DNA of 64,000 bases from CAMDPA01 sp965223035 (GCA_965223035.1 OZ244980.1:4216001-4280000), one strand, 5' to 3'; shown: positions 8,251 to 17,176, counted from the first letter of the stretch. Notes: generated from the letters alone by a model not told the origin. Translations and numbers: made by a program.

Positions 8251-8384
8251 GTCCGGCTGAGGCGGAAGCACCGTGCCCCTCCCCGCCCGGCTCCTCCACT
8301 GGGCCACCGGCAACATCATGCCGTCGGGTGGCGAGTGGAGGAACCGGGCGGGGGCGGGGATGGTTCCAGCTCACTCCGAGATGC
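8250..8384 (-). repeat. Dispersed repeat family B, copy B4 (inverted), fused to A1
   Basis: Read on the minus strand it contains GAGCTGGAACCATCCCCG, the GGTTCCTCCACTCGCCACCC segment, a GGCATGATG loop region, and the 3' CCGCCTCAGCCGGA end, then runs directly into copy A1. This is the only place in the window where complete copies of both families share a boundary. Confidence 0.8.
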
Positions 8385-9001
8385 TATGGGGCGTCGCGGG
8401 CCGGCAAGGCTGCCACCGATTGATCGTGGTGAAGAGGTGCGCTGCGCTCATCAATCGCGAAATTCCGGCCGAAAGAGCCATTGTGCCAAACTTTGATCCC
8501 GTGCACCAGCCAGCCCATCGGATCCGAGGCCGGACCAGCGCTGAACTGCGATTGAGCGGGGAACCGGGGAGCGGCCATCGACCTGGCCGGCGAACAGCAC
8601 AGCGGTCTGTCCACAACCCGGCAGATGCCACACGTCGACCGGGCACAAGCGGTTGCCGCAACGACGACAAATCGACGAGGGAAGATCAGCCGGGGAACAA
8701 AATCGGCTAGGATTGAGGTTTCTCCCCTCGTCGAAAATGAAAAGCTGGCTCAGCATAACCTGGCGCAGGTCAACGCGCCATTTGCCGGAAATATTTCGGG
8801 CCAATCGACCAAACGGTCCACCGCCCAAAAATATCGCACGACCACAGCGTTGAACCTCGAGCTGCATTTCACTGCTTACTATTGGGTCAGCATTGTTAGG
8901 TCAGTCGCACGGCCCCTACCTCCCGGCCGCGGAGGCTTGCTCTGCAAATTGTTCTTGGGTTGACCAGCCGCTGAGTCGCGGAACCATCGACCGGGTGCAG
9001 A
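8385..9001. other. Gap without a supportable gene
   Basis: About 620 bases. Open frames on both strands are short of codon structure or overlap each other, and none has a convincing start with a recognisable product. A minus-strand frame (about 8451-8867) contains several Cys and Gly residues, but I see no family. Nothing else is visible. Confidence 0.4.
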
Positions 9002-9235
9002 TTACTCGTTGGCCTGCTTAGATGGTTTCGGCTCCGAGCCGTTGAGCTCGCAGGAGAATTCCCGACGAGCACCGCACTCCCGACACCTCCAAACTTCGTA
9101 ATTCACAGCCATCCAAGTCGGGCTCGCAACCGAATCAAACAACTCGTAGCCTTCCGGCGGTCGGATCAGCTTTTCCTTTCGCGTCGTACCTATAAAGTAC
9201 ATCCGATACCCGCACGAGCATTGCACGACACGCAC
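9002..9235 (-). CDS. Small zinc-ribbon-like protein, paralogue 1
   Basis: This 77-residue protein has four cysteines in a C6-x-C8 ... C51-x2-C54 arrangement, typical of a small zinc ribbon, plus a lone C62. It is co-linear with the protein at 18562-18783: VQCSCG at 4-9, a Trp at 41, the second Cys pair at 51 and 54, and an EF pair at 59-60 match in position. The start is a GTG aligned with the paralogue's ATG. A GAGGA lies directly against this GTG, so translation may actually start at the GTG three codons in (9226), where spacing is better. The role is unknown; metal binding is inferred. Confidence 0.65.
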   Translation of the reverse strand: MRVVQCSCGYRMYFIGTTRKEKLIRPPEGYELFDSVASPTWMAVNYEVWRCRECGARREFSCELNGSEPKPSKQANE

Positions 9236-9473
9236 TCCTCAATCAAACTGCGATAACAACGCTTCGGTTTGAGGTGCGACGCTACATTCTAGTGCATTAC
9301 AACAACATTACTCGCAGATTAAATTCTTTTCACTCCGCCATCAGACCAATCCCAAAACCCGGCGGGGACGTCGTCATGCAGTTTGGTCGACATAGAATTT
9401 TTGCGTTCGGCGTGGAGGTCATGAATCCGCCGTGGGCTGCAATGCAGCCTCTGGAAACCCGCGTAATCCAAGA
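9236..9473. other. Gap, AT-richer than surroundings, nothing identified
   Basis: This gap separates the zinc-ribbon gene from the next small membrane protein gene. It is visibly less GC-rich than the neighbouring coding DNA. It holds the upstream region of the zinc-ribbon gene (minus strand). No promoter motif stands out. Confidence 0.3.
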
Positions 9474-9635
9474 CTAAGGTTTTGCTTCCGCGCGGTGCTT
9501 TTCGAGCGCAAGCATCCGAACATGGAGCTTTTCATTCTGACTCGCGAGTTCACCCAACGCGTATCCCATCATAACGACGGCAACGTTGAGCGCGATGAAC
9601 CAGAGCCAAAAGATCACCTTACCAAGCATCTCCAT
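9474..9635 (-). CDS. Small membrane protein with C-terminal helix, paralogue 1
   Basis: This 53-residue protein has one membrane helix near the N-terminus (about 5-28, GKVIFWLWFIALNVAVVMMGYA) and a polar, heptad-like C-terminal helix (LASQNEKLHVRMLALEKH). It is clearly related to the product at 9944-10108: both begin with M-x(4)-KVI-x(2)-LWF-x(2)-LN. The ribosome-binding site is poor; the start was chosen by alignment with the paralogue. It is probably an inner-membrane peptide with a cytosolic or periplasmic coiled-coil tail. The function is unknown. Confidence 0.6.
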   Translation of the reverse strand: MEMLGKVIFWLWFIALNVAVVMMGYALGELASQNEKLHVRMLALEKHRAEAKP

Positions 9636-9943
9636 GGTGCACCGTTTTGATCTCGACTGCATACATTCGCGCGCAAAGGCGTACTTGAATAGGACCAACC
9701 CTGGTCGTCAATGTCATCTTCGCGCTGCATTGCGGCGCCTTCACCGACGGACTGAGCCAGCCCGGCATGCGCTTGCCATGCAAAAACGCCATCATCGTCA
9801 ACCGAGCACGCCACCGCGCAATATTGCAGTTCAACTGCGCCGTAGCGGAGCTTCGGATCGTAGGCCCCATTGGCGCCCCTTGCGTCAAAGACTTGCAGGA
9901 GGCCTGAAGAGCGTGGGATCCGCGATAACGATCGCCCTAGCGC
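9636..9943. other. Gap between the two paralogous membrane-peptide genes
   Basis: About 310 bases with no convincing reading frame. If the two flanking genes arose by tandem duplication, remnants of the duplicated flank may be here, but I cannot see clear nucleotide similarity by eye. Confidence 0.3.
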
Positions 9944-10108
9944 TTAATCGGGCTTTATGGCGGACAGCCGCTGCTCGATCTCAAGCAATCTCGCAGTCAG
10001 CTGATCATGTTTCTGTTCGAGCCTGCTCAAGCCGTAAAAAAGAACGGGTACAAATAAATTGAGCCCAACAAACCAGAGCCCGAGAATTACCTTGGCGACG
10101 GTTTGCAT
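9944..10108 (-). CDS. Small membrane protein with C-terminal helix, paralogue 2
   Basis: This 54-residue relative of the product at 9474-9635 has a membrane helix at about 5-28 (AKVILGLWFVGLNLFVPVLFYG) and a coiled-coil-like tail (RLEQKHDQLTARLLEIEQRL). The ATG at 10108 has GGAGA 5 bases upstream, a good ribosome-binding site. Same strand, similar size and close spacing suggest local duplication. The function is unknown. Confidence 0.65.
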   Translation of the reverse strand: MQTVAKVILGLWFVGLNLFVPVLFYGLSRLEQKHDQLTARLLEIEQRLSAIKPD

Positions 10109-10985
10109 GATGTCTCCGACCACAATTGCATGGGTTCTGCGTATGGCGGCGCTCCCAGCGGGCTTCTTAGCCGTACCGCCATCACAAGGGCAACAGATTC
10201 CCGCCGTCCGACCCGCCCAGATTACGACAAAGGCGCGCGCGCCCCAGCGCGGCCAAGAACAAGGACTTCGCCACCATCCACCGCAAGTCATCAGCCACGG
10301 CCCGTCATTGCCGTGCCTCCCGACCTATAGGACACAGGCAATTTGAGATAAAGGTAAATTTGCGTTGTTTGTGGTCCGCTAGCATCGTCACCCGGCATAC
10401 AGCATTTCCATTTATTCCGTTTGACGGATGAATCGTGCCCGGCCGAAAGCGCCGCTGCCACCGGCAATTGATCCTCAGCAAAATCTGCACTTGCCCTACC
10501 AATTGCTGTCTGCCAATCTGCCGGGCCGTGATGCTAAGGATTTGCCAGCGAAGCGTTTTCAAGCTGGGTGTAAACCCAAGCGGGGTGGCATTGACTGGGC
10601 GCATAGTAAGGCTGCGAACCGTGAGGCCAGGTAGCGCAGAAATTGACTGATAAGATGTGTCTTGCGGCCCGGGTCAATGTGCCTCGGTCGGCCCACAACG
10701 CCGTGGACCTAGAAGCCGTGGACCTACGCCGTGGATCAGGACGGCCGAGACCTGGACGCCGTGGACATAGCTGCAGACCATCAACTGCCTTCCGACGGGC
10801 AACCGCTTCTAACCAGGCGGGTTCTGTGGACGGTTATCCAGCATCCTGCCGCCACATGTTGGGTGATGCCTGCGCACAGTCGAATGTCGCCCCTCGATAG
10901 GATATAAGGATGGACGAATGGCCCGTTTCATCCAGATGAAATTTGCTTCAGATTCGACCATTAACAATTCGGATGGAGTTGCGTG
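10109..10985. other. Long gap with short GCCGTGGA direct repeats
   Basis: About 880 bases without a supportable gene. Four copies of GCCGTGGA occur at 10700, 10715, 10728 and 10758, the first two extended to GCCGTGGACCT. The 3' end carries the palindrome at 10926 and the ribosome-binding site of the next gene. Otherwise nothing was recognised. Confidence 0.4.
10926..10941. promoter_or_regulatory. Inverted repeat TTTCAT-N4-ATGAAA upstream of the glycine-zipper gene
   Basis: Perfect 6-base arms with a CCAG spacer, centred about 53 bases upstream of the ATG at 10986. It could be an operator or a short transcript hairpin. The arms resemble the TTCATG/CATGAA half-sites near 18.3-18.5 kb but with a shorter spacer. 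Confidence 0.35.
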
Positions 10986-11606
10986 ATGAGTGACGATGGC
11001 AACGAGAAATTTCTAGTTCGCGAGGTGGTCGGCGTTTTCCATAGTGCCAAGGACTTGGAAGCCGCGATCGCGGCGTTGGAGCAGGCCTATTTTAGGAAGC
11101 CAGAGATTTCCATTATGGCGGATCACAAAACCGTCGTCGAAAAGCTGGGGCATCATTTTGATTCGGTCGCAACGCTGGAGGATAATCCCAAGGTCCCACA
11201 GGCCGTATTTATGAGGAAAGAGGATATCGCCGAAGCGAAAGCCGCGGCCATCGGCTTGCCGCTGTACATTGGCGCGGTGGGCAGCGCCGTAGCCGTTGTA
11301 GCCTCTGGCGGGGCGGTCGCACTTGCCATCGCGGCGGCTACCGCCGGCGGGCTGGCTGGCGGCGGCATCGGCGGCGTTTTAGCTAAGGCGATCGGTGACC
11401 ACCACGCGAAAACGGTCCAGGACAATCTGTCAGCAGGCGGCATCCTGTTATGGGTTCGGGTCGATGATGACAGTCGCGAAGCCGCAGCACGCAAAATTTT
11501 GACCACCCACCGTGCTCAGGATGTACACACCCATGAAATCGAACGCTCCTGGGGCGTTGATGATGTTCCGCTGCACGACTGGCAGCCCGACCCCTTGCTC
11601 AGGTGA
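10986..11606 (+). CDS. Glycine-zipper protein with stress-protein-like N-terminal domain
   Basis: This 206-residue protein has an N-terminal alpha/beta region (about 10-70, REVVGVFHSAKDLEAAIAAL) that resembles the short domain of general stress proteins such as YflT. A very Gly/Ala-rich hydrophobic segment follows (about 90-135, IGAVGSAVAVVASGGAVALA then GGLAGGGIGGVL), typical of glycine-zipper membrane insertion. Next is a soluble tail with GGILLWVRVDD and a C-terminal DVHTHEIERSW segment. GGAG lies 7 bases before the ATG; a GTG one codon earlier is less likely. Proteins of this layout often occur with stress genes in alphaproteobacteria, but the biochemical role is unknown. Confidence 0.75.
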   Translation: MSDDGNEKFLVREVVGVFHSAKDLEAAIAALEQAYFRKPEISIMADHKTVVEKLGHHFDSVATLEDNPKVPQAVFMRKEDIAEAKAAAIGLPLYIGAVGSAVAVVASGGAVALAIAAATAGGLAGGGIGGVLAKAIGDHHAKTVQDNLSAGGILLWVRVDDDSREAAARKILTTHRAQDVHTHEIERSWGVDDVPLHDWQPDPLLR

Positions 11607-11707
11607 GCTGGCAGGCCCGGCCTTAACGCCATCCCTCTTATCGGCTGGCGGCTCCGTGCCGGTGGATCATGATCCGGTTGGGCGTATTTGGAAGGATCGC
11701 AGGTAAC

Positions 11708-11771
11708 CTAGAGCAACCTGCCTTAAATCGGAACCGGCTTTGCGGTTCCGATTTAAGGCGCGATGTTCTAG
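11708..11771 (+). repeat. Dispersed hairpin repeat family A, copy A2
   Basis: The element runs AGAGCAACCTGCC, the arm CTTAAATCGGAACCG, loop GCTTTG, the complementary arm CGGTTCCGATTTAAG, and GCGCGATGTTCTAG. The arms are perfectly complementary over 15 bases. It lies about 100 bases after the glycine-zipper gene and 130 before the MFS gene. Confidence 0.85.
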
Positions 11772-11899
11772 ACGGGTATTGGAAAGCGGCGCGGCGAGAC
11801 CGCGCCGCGTTGATAGGTATTGTATTGCCAGAGTGAAGCCATCGTACCGGTGGTTTCAGCAAGCATTCCTTCAATTTGCCGCGAGCGAGGCTCCGCCGC

Positions 11900-13159
11900 A
11901 TGTCAGTCCCTCTGTCGCGTCGCGGTGTGGACCGGCGACTATCGCCGCGACTGCTGACTGCCGGCGCCGTTGGCACCGGATTGGAGTTCTACGATCTAAC
12001 GGTGTACGGGATGTTGGCAGCCACGCTGGCGCCACTGTTTTTTCCCTCCGACAGCCCAACGGCGTCTCTCATCGCATCATTCGCGGCATTTGCGGTCGGC
12101 CTCATTGCGCGCGTTGCGGGCGGCCTCCTGTTCGGCTGGTTCGCCGACCGATTCGACCGCCGCACGTCGTTGATCGCATCGATAGTGCTGATGGCCGCCA
12201 GCTGCGGCCTGCTCGCGCTACTCCCGACCTATGATGTCATTGGCGTCGCCGCCCCGATCCTGCTCGTCGGCTTGCGCATGGTGCAAGGTCTGGCCGTCGG
12301 CGGCGAGCTCGGTGTGTCCTACGTCTACATCGGCGAGCACGCGCCGGCAGGTCGGCGCGCCCTGGCCATGAGCCCGGTTGGCATGGGCACGACCCTGGGC
12401 ATCTTGCTCGGTGCGGCGGTGGTAGCCGCCTTGCATATTGCTCTCACGGAGCAACAAATCAGCAGCTTTGGCTGGCGGATCGCATTCGGCTTGGGCGTCG
12501 TCGTTGCCTTCGTCGGCCTGCTCGTGCGCCGTCAAATCGACAGTCAGGTTACCGCGGAGCAGCGCACGCCGGCGATTTGGACGACCTTCGCGCACCACGC
12601 TGGTCGCGTCGCCTTGAACATACTCGCACTCGCCGGAATTGCTGGTTGCTTTTTCTGCCTGTTCTTTTTCATCCCAACTTGGGCGGTCCGGACGCTACAC
12701 GCGGAGCCTCAAGCGGTGCATCTTACTGCCGTTCTCGCCGCGTTACTCATCTTACTTTCGCTGCCGCTCTGCGGATGGCTCGCCGACTGGATCGGGGCGC
12801 GAACGGCCGGCTGGATCAGCGCACTGGCACTCGCCGCCGCGCTTTATCCCTTAATCTCCAATCTGTCAGCCACACCTTCATCGGCCAATCTGGCGATCGT
12901 GGTAGGTCTGGCGGTCCTGCAAGCCCTTTACATTGCCGCTATCGCCGCGCTGACGTTCGGCCTTTATGTCCATGCGGTAAGAGGACTGAGCTTTTCATTT
13001 GTCTTCAACGTCGCCTATGGCGCGATCGGCGGCACGACACCCATGATCTGTGTCTGGTTGAACGAGGTGACCGCCCATCCGCTCGCTTTTGTCTGGTACC
13101 TGATTGGGTTGTCGATCATCTCAGCCCTAGCGCTGATCAAATTGGCAGCAAATCCCTAA
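11900..13159 (+). CDS. MFS transporter, metabolite:proton symporter (MHS) type
   Basis: This 419-residue protein has about 12 membrane helices. The MHS signature is visible early: GTGLEFYDLTVYG (about 25-38), the loop GWFADRFDRRTSLI, and GLRMVQGLAVGGELGVSYVYIGEHAP, matching the KgtP/ProP/ShiA group that takes up organic acids or osmolytes with protons. The ATG at 11900 has GAGG 9 bases upstream; a TTG eight codons earlier is possible. No substrate-specific neighbour is present. It differs from the second MHS transporter at 41.8 kb. Confidence 0.85.
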   Translation: MSVPLSRRGVDRRLSPRLLTAGAVGTGLEFYDLTVYGMLAATLAPLFFPSDSPTASLIASFAAFAVGLIARVAGGLLFGWFADRFDRRTSLIASIVLMAASCGLLALLPTYDVIGVAAPILLVGLRMVQGLAVGGELGVSYVYIGEHAPAGRRALAMSPVGMGTTLGILLGAAVVAALHIALTEQQISSFGWRIAFGLGVVVAFVGLLVRRQIDSQVTAEQRTPAIWTTFAHHAGRVALNILALAGIAGCFFCLFFFIPTWAVRTLHAEPQAVHLTAVLAALLILLSLPLCGWLADWIGARTAGWISALALAAALYPLISNLSATPSSANLAIVVGLAVLQALYIAAIAALTFGLYVHAVRGLSFSFVFNVAYGAIGGTTPMICVWLNEVTAHPLAFVWYLIGLSIISALALIKLAANP

Positions 13160-13498
13160 ATTGATGGGAGGAAAGTGTTGCTGACTGCGCCCATGATAGC
13201 GGCGACCAGCAGGCCGACGGATATCTTCGCCGTTGTTTACGAGCCTTATTCACGGCAGCAAGCGCGGTGATCGCGTTATTGTTCGCCCCCTTGGCGCCCG
13301 CGATAATCCTTCGGATTAGCAGCTGATCGAAAATCTCAAAAGTAACGGCTAAAGCACGGCATCGCTGTGATGGTCCAATCATTTTCGAAGCAATCCAACC
13401 TCGCAATGGCCCGCCATAACCGTTGCTAATGAGCCGTCTCGTCGCTAACGTTCGACAATCTCGACATCAGATGACGGTTCGAAGGAGAACCAAGCTCG
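13160..13498. other. Gap without a supportable gene
   Basis: About 340 bases between the MFS and acetyltransferase genes. A minus-strand frame (13137-13406) overlaps the MFS 3' end and has no recognisable product. The 3' end carries the AAGGAG of the acetyltransferase gene. Confidence 0.35.
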
Positions 13499-14359
13499 AT
13501 GCCATTGCCCGCGGGGTTTACGATTTCATCGATGCGGAACGACGAGATAAAACATCTCGACGATTGGGCCGCTGCAGAAGGCTGGAATCCGGGACTGTCC
13601 GATCTGCAGATCGCGTATCGCACAGACCCAGAGGCGTTCGTTGCACTGCGCCAGAAAGAGACGCTGGCGGGTGGCGGGACAATCTTCAATTACGACGGCC
13701 GCTTCGGTTTCATGGGGCTGTTCATCATGCGCGCCGACCTACGCCGCCAGGGGCTGGGCACGGTGCTCTGGCATTGGCGCCGCGATGGTCTGCTTCGCCG
13801 ATTGCAGCCCGGAGCGACGATCGGCATGGACGGCGTGTACGAAATGGTGCCTTTCTACGAAAAAGGTGGCTTCACGCCTGCCTATCGCGACCTGAGATAT
13901 GAGGGCATCGCCGACGGCCGACGCGCAAGCCGCGTCGTCCCCTTGCAGAACTCCGACTTCGAGGATATCGATGCGTTTGACCGGGTCTTCTTTCCAGCCC
14001 CTCGCGCCCCTTTCCTGAAAGCTTGGCTCGGCCAACCCGGTGCCCATATCGCCGGCATTCGGGAAGATGGAAACCTGGTCGCCTATGGGGTTGCGCGACC
14101 ATGCCGCGTGGGCTTTAAGATTGGCCCGCTCTTTGCCAATCGCGACGATCTCGCAGCCGACGTCTTAACCGATCTGTTCGCCCGGATCGCCGGCAGTCAG
14201 GTACAGCTCGATGTACCAGAGCCCAATGCGGCTGGTTTGGAGCTTGCCGGCAAAATGGGGCTCAAACTATGCTTCGGCTGCGTCCGCCTTTATCACGGTG
14301 CGCACCCGAAACTCCCGTTAGACCGGATTTTCGGCGTCACATCGCTGGAATTCGGTTGA
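13499..14359 (+). CDS. GNAT acetyltransferase with a C-terminal YitH-like domain
   Basis: This 286-residue protein is a two-part GNAT enzyme. The N-terminal half (1-135) carries the acetyl-CoA loop as MRADLRRQGLGTVLWHW near 78-94. The C-terminal half (about 150-280) matches the second, degenerate GNAT-like domain of YitH/HolE-type proteins (ISSMRNDEIKHLDDWAAAEGWNPG near the start and the RVFFPAPRAPFLKAWL segment). AAGGAG lies about 12 bases before the ATG. It is followed after 55 bases by a cupin gene on the same strand, possibly one unit. The acceptor substrate is unknown. Confidence 0.85.
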   Translation: MPLPAGFTISSMRNDEIKHLDDWAAAEGWNPGLSDLQIAYRTDPEAFVALRQKETLAGGGTIFNYDGRFGFMGLFIMRADLRRQGLGTVLWHWRRDGLLRRLQPGATIGMDGVYEMVPFYEKGGFTPAYRDLRYEGIADGRRASRVVPLQNSDFEDIDAFDRVFFPAPRAPFLKAWLGQPGAHIAGIREDGNLVAYGVARPCRVGFKIGPLFANRDDLAADVLTDLFARIAGSQVQLDVPEPNAAGLELAGKMGLKLCFGCVRLYHGAHPKLPLDRIFGVTSLEFG

Positions 14360-14414
14360 AACCAACCACCTAGCTGGCGAGTGAGCGCGAGGTTGTTTGC
14401 ATGAGGATCGAACG

Positions 14415-14753
14415 ATGGTGGACGTCCGCAATCTCCTCAGGCAGCTGCCAGATACGACCGATGGCGAGGCCGTCGAGCCTCTCATCTCCGGACGCGGTGT
14501 ACGGCTTGAGCGGATTGTTTCCCAGGGCCAATTTTCACCGGAGGATCATTGGTACGACCAGCGCGATATCGAATGGGTGATGGTGCTCAGCGGCAGCGCA
14601 CGCCTCGCCATTCAAGGAGAACGCGAGGAACGTTGGCTGCACGCGGGTGATGCCATCCTGTTGCCGGCGCACTGCCGCCACCGCGTAACCTGGACCGATC
14701 CCGACCGTCCCACCGTGTGGCTAGCTCTGTTCATCGATCCCGATCTGAGTTAA
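14415..14753 (+). CDS. Small cupin-domain protein
   Basis: This 112-residue single-domain cupin has core strands at EWVMVLSGSARLAIQGE and the second motif WLHAGDAILLPAHCRHRVTW, with His residues that could bind a metal. GAGGAT lies 6 bases before the ATG at 14415. It may be co-transcribed with the acetyltransferase. Small cupins of this kind can be isomerases, dioxygenases or sensors, so a specific function is not assigned. Confidence 0.8.
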   Translation: MVDVRNLLRQLPDTTDGEAVEPLISGRGVRLERIVSQGQFSPEDHWYDQRDIEWVMVLSGSARLAIQGEREERWLHAGDAILLPAHCRHRVTWTDPDRPTVWLALFIDPDLS

Positions 14754-15271
14754 CGAATGCGTAGGATGGCCGTGAGCGACCAATGTTCAGCTGCAAATTG
14801 GCCCGCACGCATTCGGTAATGGTCGTTAACGCGCTGGTCGAACGCGCTGGCTATCTGGTCATCGTGTTCTGCGTTCCTGGCTGATGGCCAAAACACCTGT
14901 GCGCGCAGCATCGAACCAGCAATCCCATCAAGGCATCTCGAGTTGGTCGCAGCATCTGCTTTAGGCGCACGGATCAACTCAGCGAAAGCATCAGCGCAAT
15001 TGTCTGGCGCAAATCTTGGATTTCAGCTGCACCTTCGCAACGCGATGACAACATTGCTTAAGCCATAATTTATCATTTGTTGGCCACCGCTCGTGCTGGT
15101 CTAAAGCATTCGGCCGAACGGGGTGCGACCTTATCCGCGAACGTGCTACTGATCGCGGACAATCAGTTGCGGTGCGGTTGTTTTCCACGAGGATCACCAC
15201 CGGGCAAATCACTGCAGCGAACGCCCCTACCCAAATGCTCTCAGAGCTAAAGGCTCACGTTAAATCAATGG
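14754..15271. other. Gap without a supportable gene
   Basis: About 520 bases. Frames on the minus strand lack recognisable products and ribosome-binding sites. Apart from the repeat A pair that follows it, nothing was identified. Confidence 0.35.
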
Positions 15272-15411
15272 TCTAGAGCAACCTGCCGTTAATCGGAATC
15301 GGAACGATCCCGATTAAAGGCAGAAAGTTGCTCTACACTTTAAGAGCGATCATCTTTGCGCCTTAAATTGGAACCGGCTTTGCGGTTCCGATTTAAGGCG
15401 CGATGATCTAG
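15272..15411 (+). repeat. Two adjacent family A hairpin repeats, copy A3 (tandem)
   Basis: Unit one (15272-15333) is the variant with arms TAATCGGAATCG and CGATCCCGATTA inside a longer outer pair AGAGCAAC/GTTGCTCT. Unit two (about 15341-15411) has the common core CTTAAATTGGAACCG, loop GCTTTG, and CGGTTCCGATTTAAGGCGCG, ending GATGATCTAG. One mismatch lies in the left arm. The pair sits about 190 bases upstream of the DegP gene. Confidence 0.8.
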
Positions 15412-15597
15412 CCATGCCGAACGGCGGCGATATCCAATCCAGCCGGCACCCGGTGATTATTGATACGATCCACCCACATGATATCGTACGACCTCGGGGG
15501 ATTGATGACAAAATTGTAACGCGCCGGAAATGATCGCGTAATCCGAGACAATTCATGTTGCTTGGCATCTCAATGCAATGTGAAAGGCGATCTAACA

Positions 15598-17082
15598 ATG
15601 TTGCGCAAACCGAACAAATCTGCTGTCAAGCGGGTGGCGTTTAGCGCCTTGCCCGTCTTAATGGCGACCACCATCCTGAGCTTGCCGACGACCACCCCAG
15701 CGCTGGCAAAACCACAATCCGAAGCGGCGACCGCAAACCAGCGCCTGGACGGATTCGCCGGCTTGGTCGAAAGGGTGCGCCCCGCCGTCATTACCGTCAT
15801 CGCTAAGAAGTCCGATCACGCTTCACTCAAGGCTCCCAACATGGAGGCGCCGAACCTACCTGACAACTTCAAGGAGTTCTTCAAGCGCTTCGGGCTGCCC
15901 GATGAGCTCGGCAAGCGATTCAAGGCACCCCAGTGGGGCTGGGCACCGCCCGGTCAGGCGAGAGGTCACGGGTCGGGATTCTTCATCTCATCGGACGGAC
16001 ACATCGTGACGAACAATCACGTCATCGCCGGTGCCGACGAAATCAAGGTGCGGATGGCCGATGGCAAAATGCTTGATGCGAAGTTGGTCGGCAAGGATCA
16101 GAAGACCGATCTCGCCGTGCTCAAGGTCAAAGGTTCGGGATTCGCACACGTTTCGTTTGGCGACAGCGATCAGACGCGGGTCGGAGACTGGGTTGTAGCG
16201 GTCGGTAATCCGTTCGGTCTTTCGGGCACAGCAACAGCCGGGATTGTATCGGCACGCGGTCGCGATATTGGCTCTGGTCCCTATGACGACTTCATCCAAA
16301 TCGACGCGCCGATTAACCGAGGAAATTCCGGTGGCCCCACCTTCAATCGGAAGGGCCAAGTGATCGGCGTGAATACGGCAATCTACTCGCCCTTCGGCGG
16401 CAATGTTGGAATCGGCTTCGCCATTCCGGCAAACGTCGCGGAAAAGGTGGTCAATGAACTGATCTCTGATGGCTCGGTCAAGCGTGGGTGGCTCGGCATA
16501 TCCATTCAAGGATTGTCCGACGATCTGGCTGAAAGCCTTGATCTAAAGGCAAAGACCGGCGCCCTCATCGCATCGGTCAGCGAGAGCAGCCCTGCATCGA
16601 GCGCGGGGTTGAGACCGGGTGATGTTATCCAAGAGGTCAACGGGAAGGTGGTCAACACACCCAAAGACCTGAGCCGAGTGATTGCAGACATGGATCCAGG
16701 AACCAAGGTTGCGCTCAAGCTTTGGCGGGCCGGAAGGGCCATGACCTCCGATGTTATACTCAAGACGGCGCCCGGCCAAATCAAGGCGGCGGCGAGATCC
16801 GATGCTGAGACCACCAAGCCAAGGCTCGGCGTATTGCTGAAAAACACCGAGAATGGCGTCATCATCGAACGCGTCCAGCCGGGAAGCTTGGCGGCGGAAA
16901 AGAACTTGAAATCCGGCGATATGATCAAGAAGATCGAGGGCAAGGACGTGCGCACCGCTGAAGACGTTCGCACTGCACTGAGCGCGGCCACCAAAAACGG
17001 TGATGGTCATATCCTGATGTTGGTCAAAGGCGCAAATGGAGATCGATTCGTTGCAATGAAAATCAAGAAGTCGACCGGCTGA
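15598..17082 (+). CDS. DegP/HtrA periplasmic serine protease with two PDZ domains
   Basis: This 494-residue S1C protease is exported by an N-terminal signal peptide (about 1-37, ending PALA). The catalytic triad is complete: H141 in NNHVIAG, D171 in KTDLAVLK and S244 in RGNSGGP. Two PDZ domains follow (about 285-375 and 400-490, with GWLGISIQ, GLRPGDVIQEVNG and KSGDMIKKIEG). It degrades or holds misfolded periplasmic proteins. AAGG lies 10 bases before the ATG; an upstream in-frame start at 15562 would spoil the signal peptide. The length fits Rhizobiales DegP/DegQ proteins. No two-component or sigma-E genes are adjacent. Confidence 0.93.
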   Translation: MLRKPNKSAVKRVAFSALPVLMATTILSLPTTTPALAKPQSEAATANQRLDGFAGLVERVRPAVITVIAKKSDHASLKAPNMEAPNLPDNFKEFFKRFGLPDELGKRFKAPQWGWAPPGQARGHGSGFFISSDGHIVTNNHVIAGADEIKVRMADGKMLDAKLVGKDQKTDLAVLKVKGSGFAHVSFGDSDQTRVGDWVVAVGNPFGLSGTATAGIVSARGRDIGSGPYDDFIQIDAPINRGNSGGPTFNRKGQVIGVNTAIYSPFGGNVGIGFAIPANVAEKVVNELISDGSVKRGWLGISIQGLSDDLAESLDLKAKTGALIASVSESSPASSAGLRPGDVIQEVNGKVVNTPKDLSRVIADMDPGTKVALKLWRAGRAMTSDVILKTAPGQIKAAARSDAETTKPRLGVLLKNTENGVIIERVQPGSLAAEKNLKSGDMIKKIEGKDVRTAEDVRTALSAATKNGDGHILMLVKGANGDRFVAMKIKKSTG

Positions 17083-17176
17083 GCCCGCGCACTAGCGTTG
17101 TTTGCTCAACCAACACCCCATAACGCCCGTGTGAGAGGCGGGTCAGTACCGCCTCCTACTTTGCATTCAGATCGAA

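Noticed and set aside
8451..8867. 138-codon minus-strand frame with several Cys residues
   Set aside because: Competes with frames on the other strand, has no convincing start, and the Cys spacing fits no zinc-binding family I know.
12577..13164. 195-codon frame inside the MHS transporter gene
   Set aside because: Out-of-frame shadow of the transporter, without membrane-protein character.
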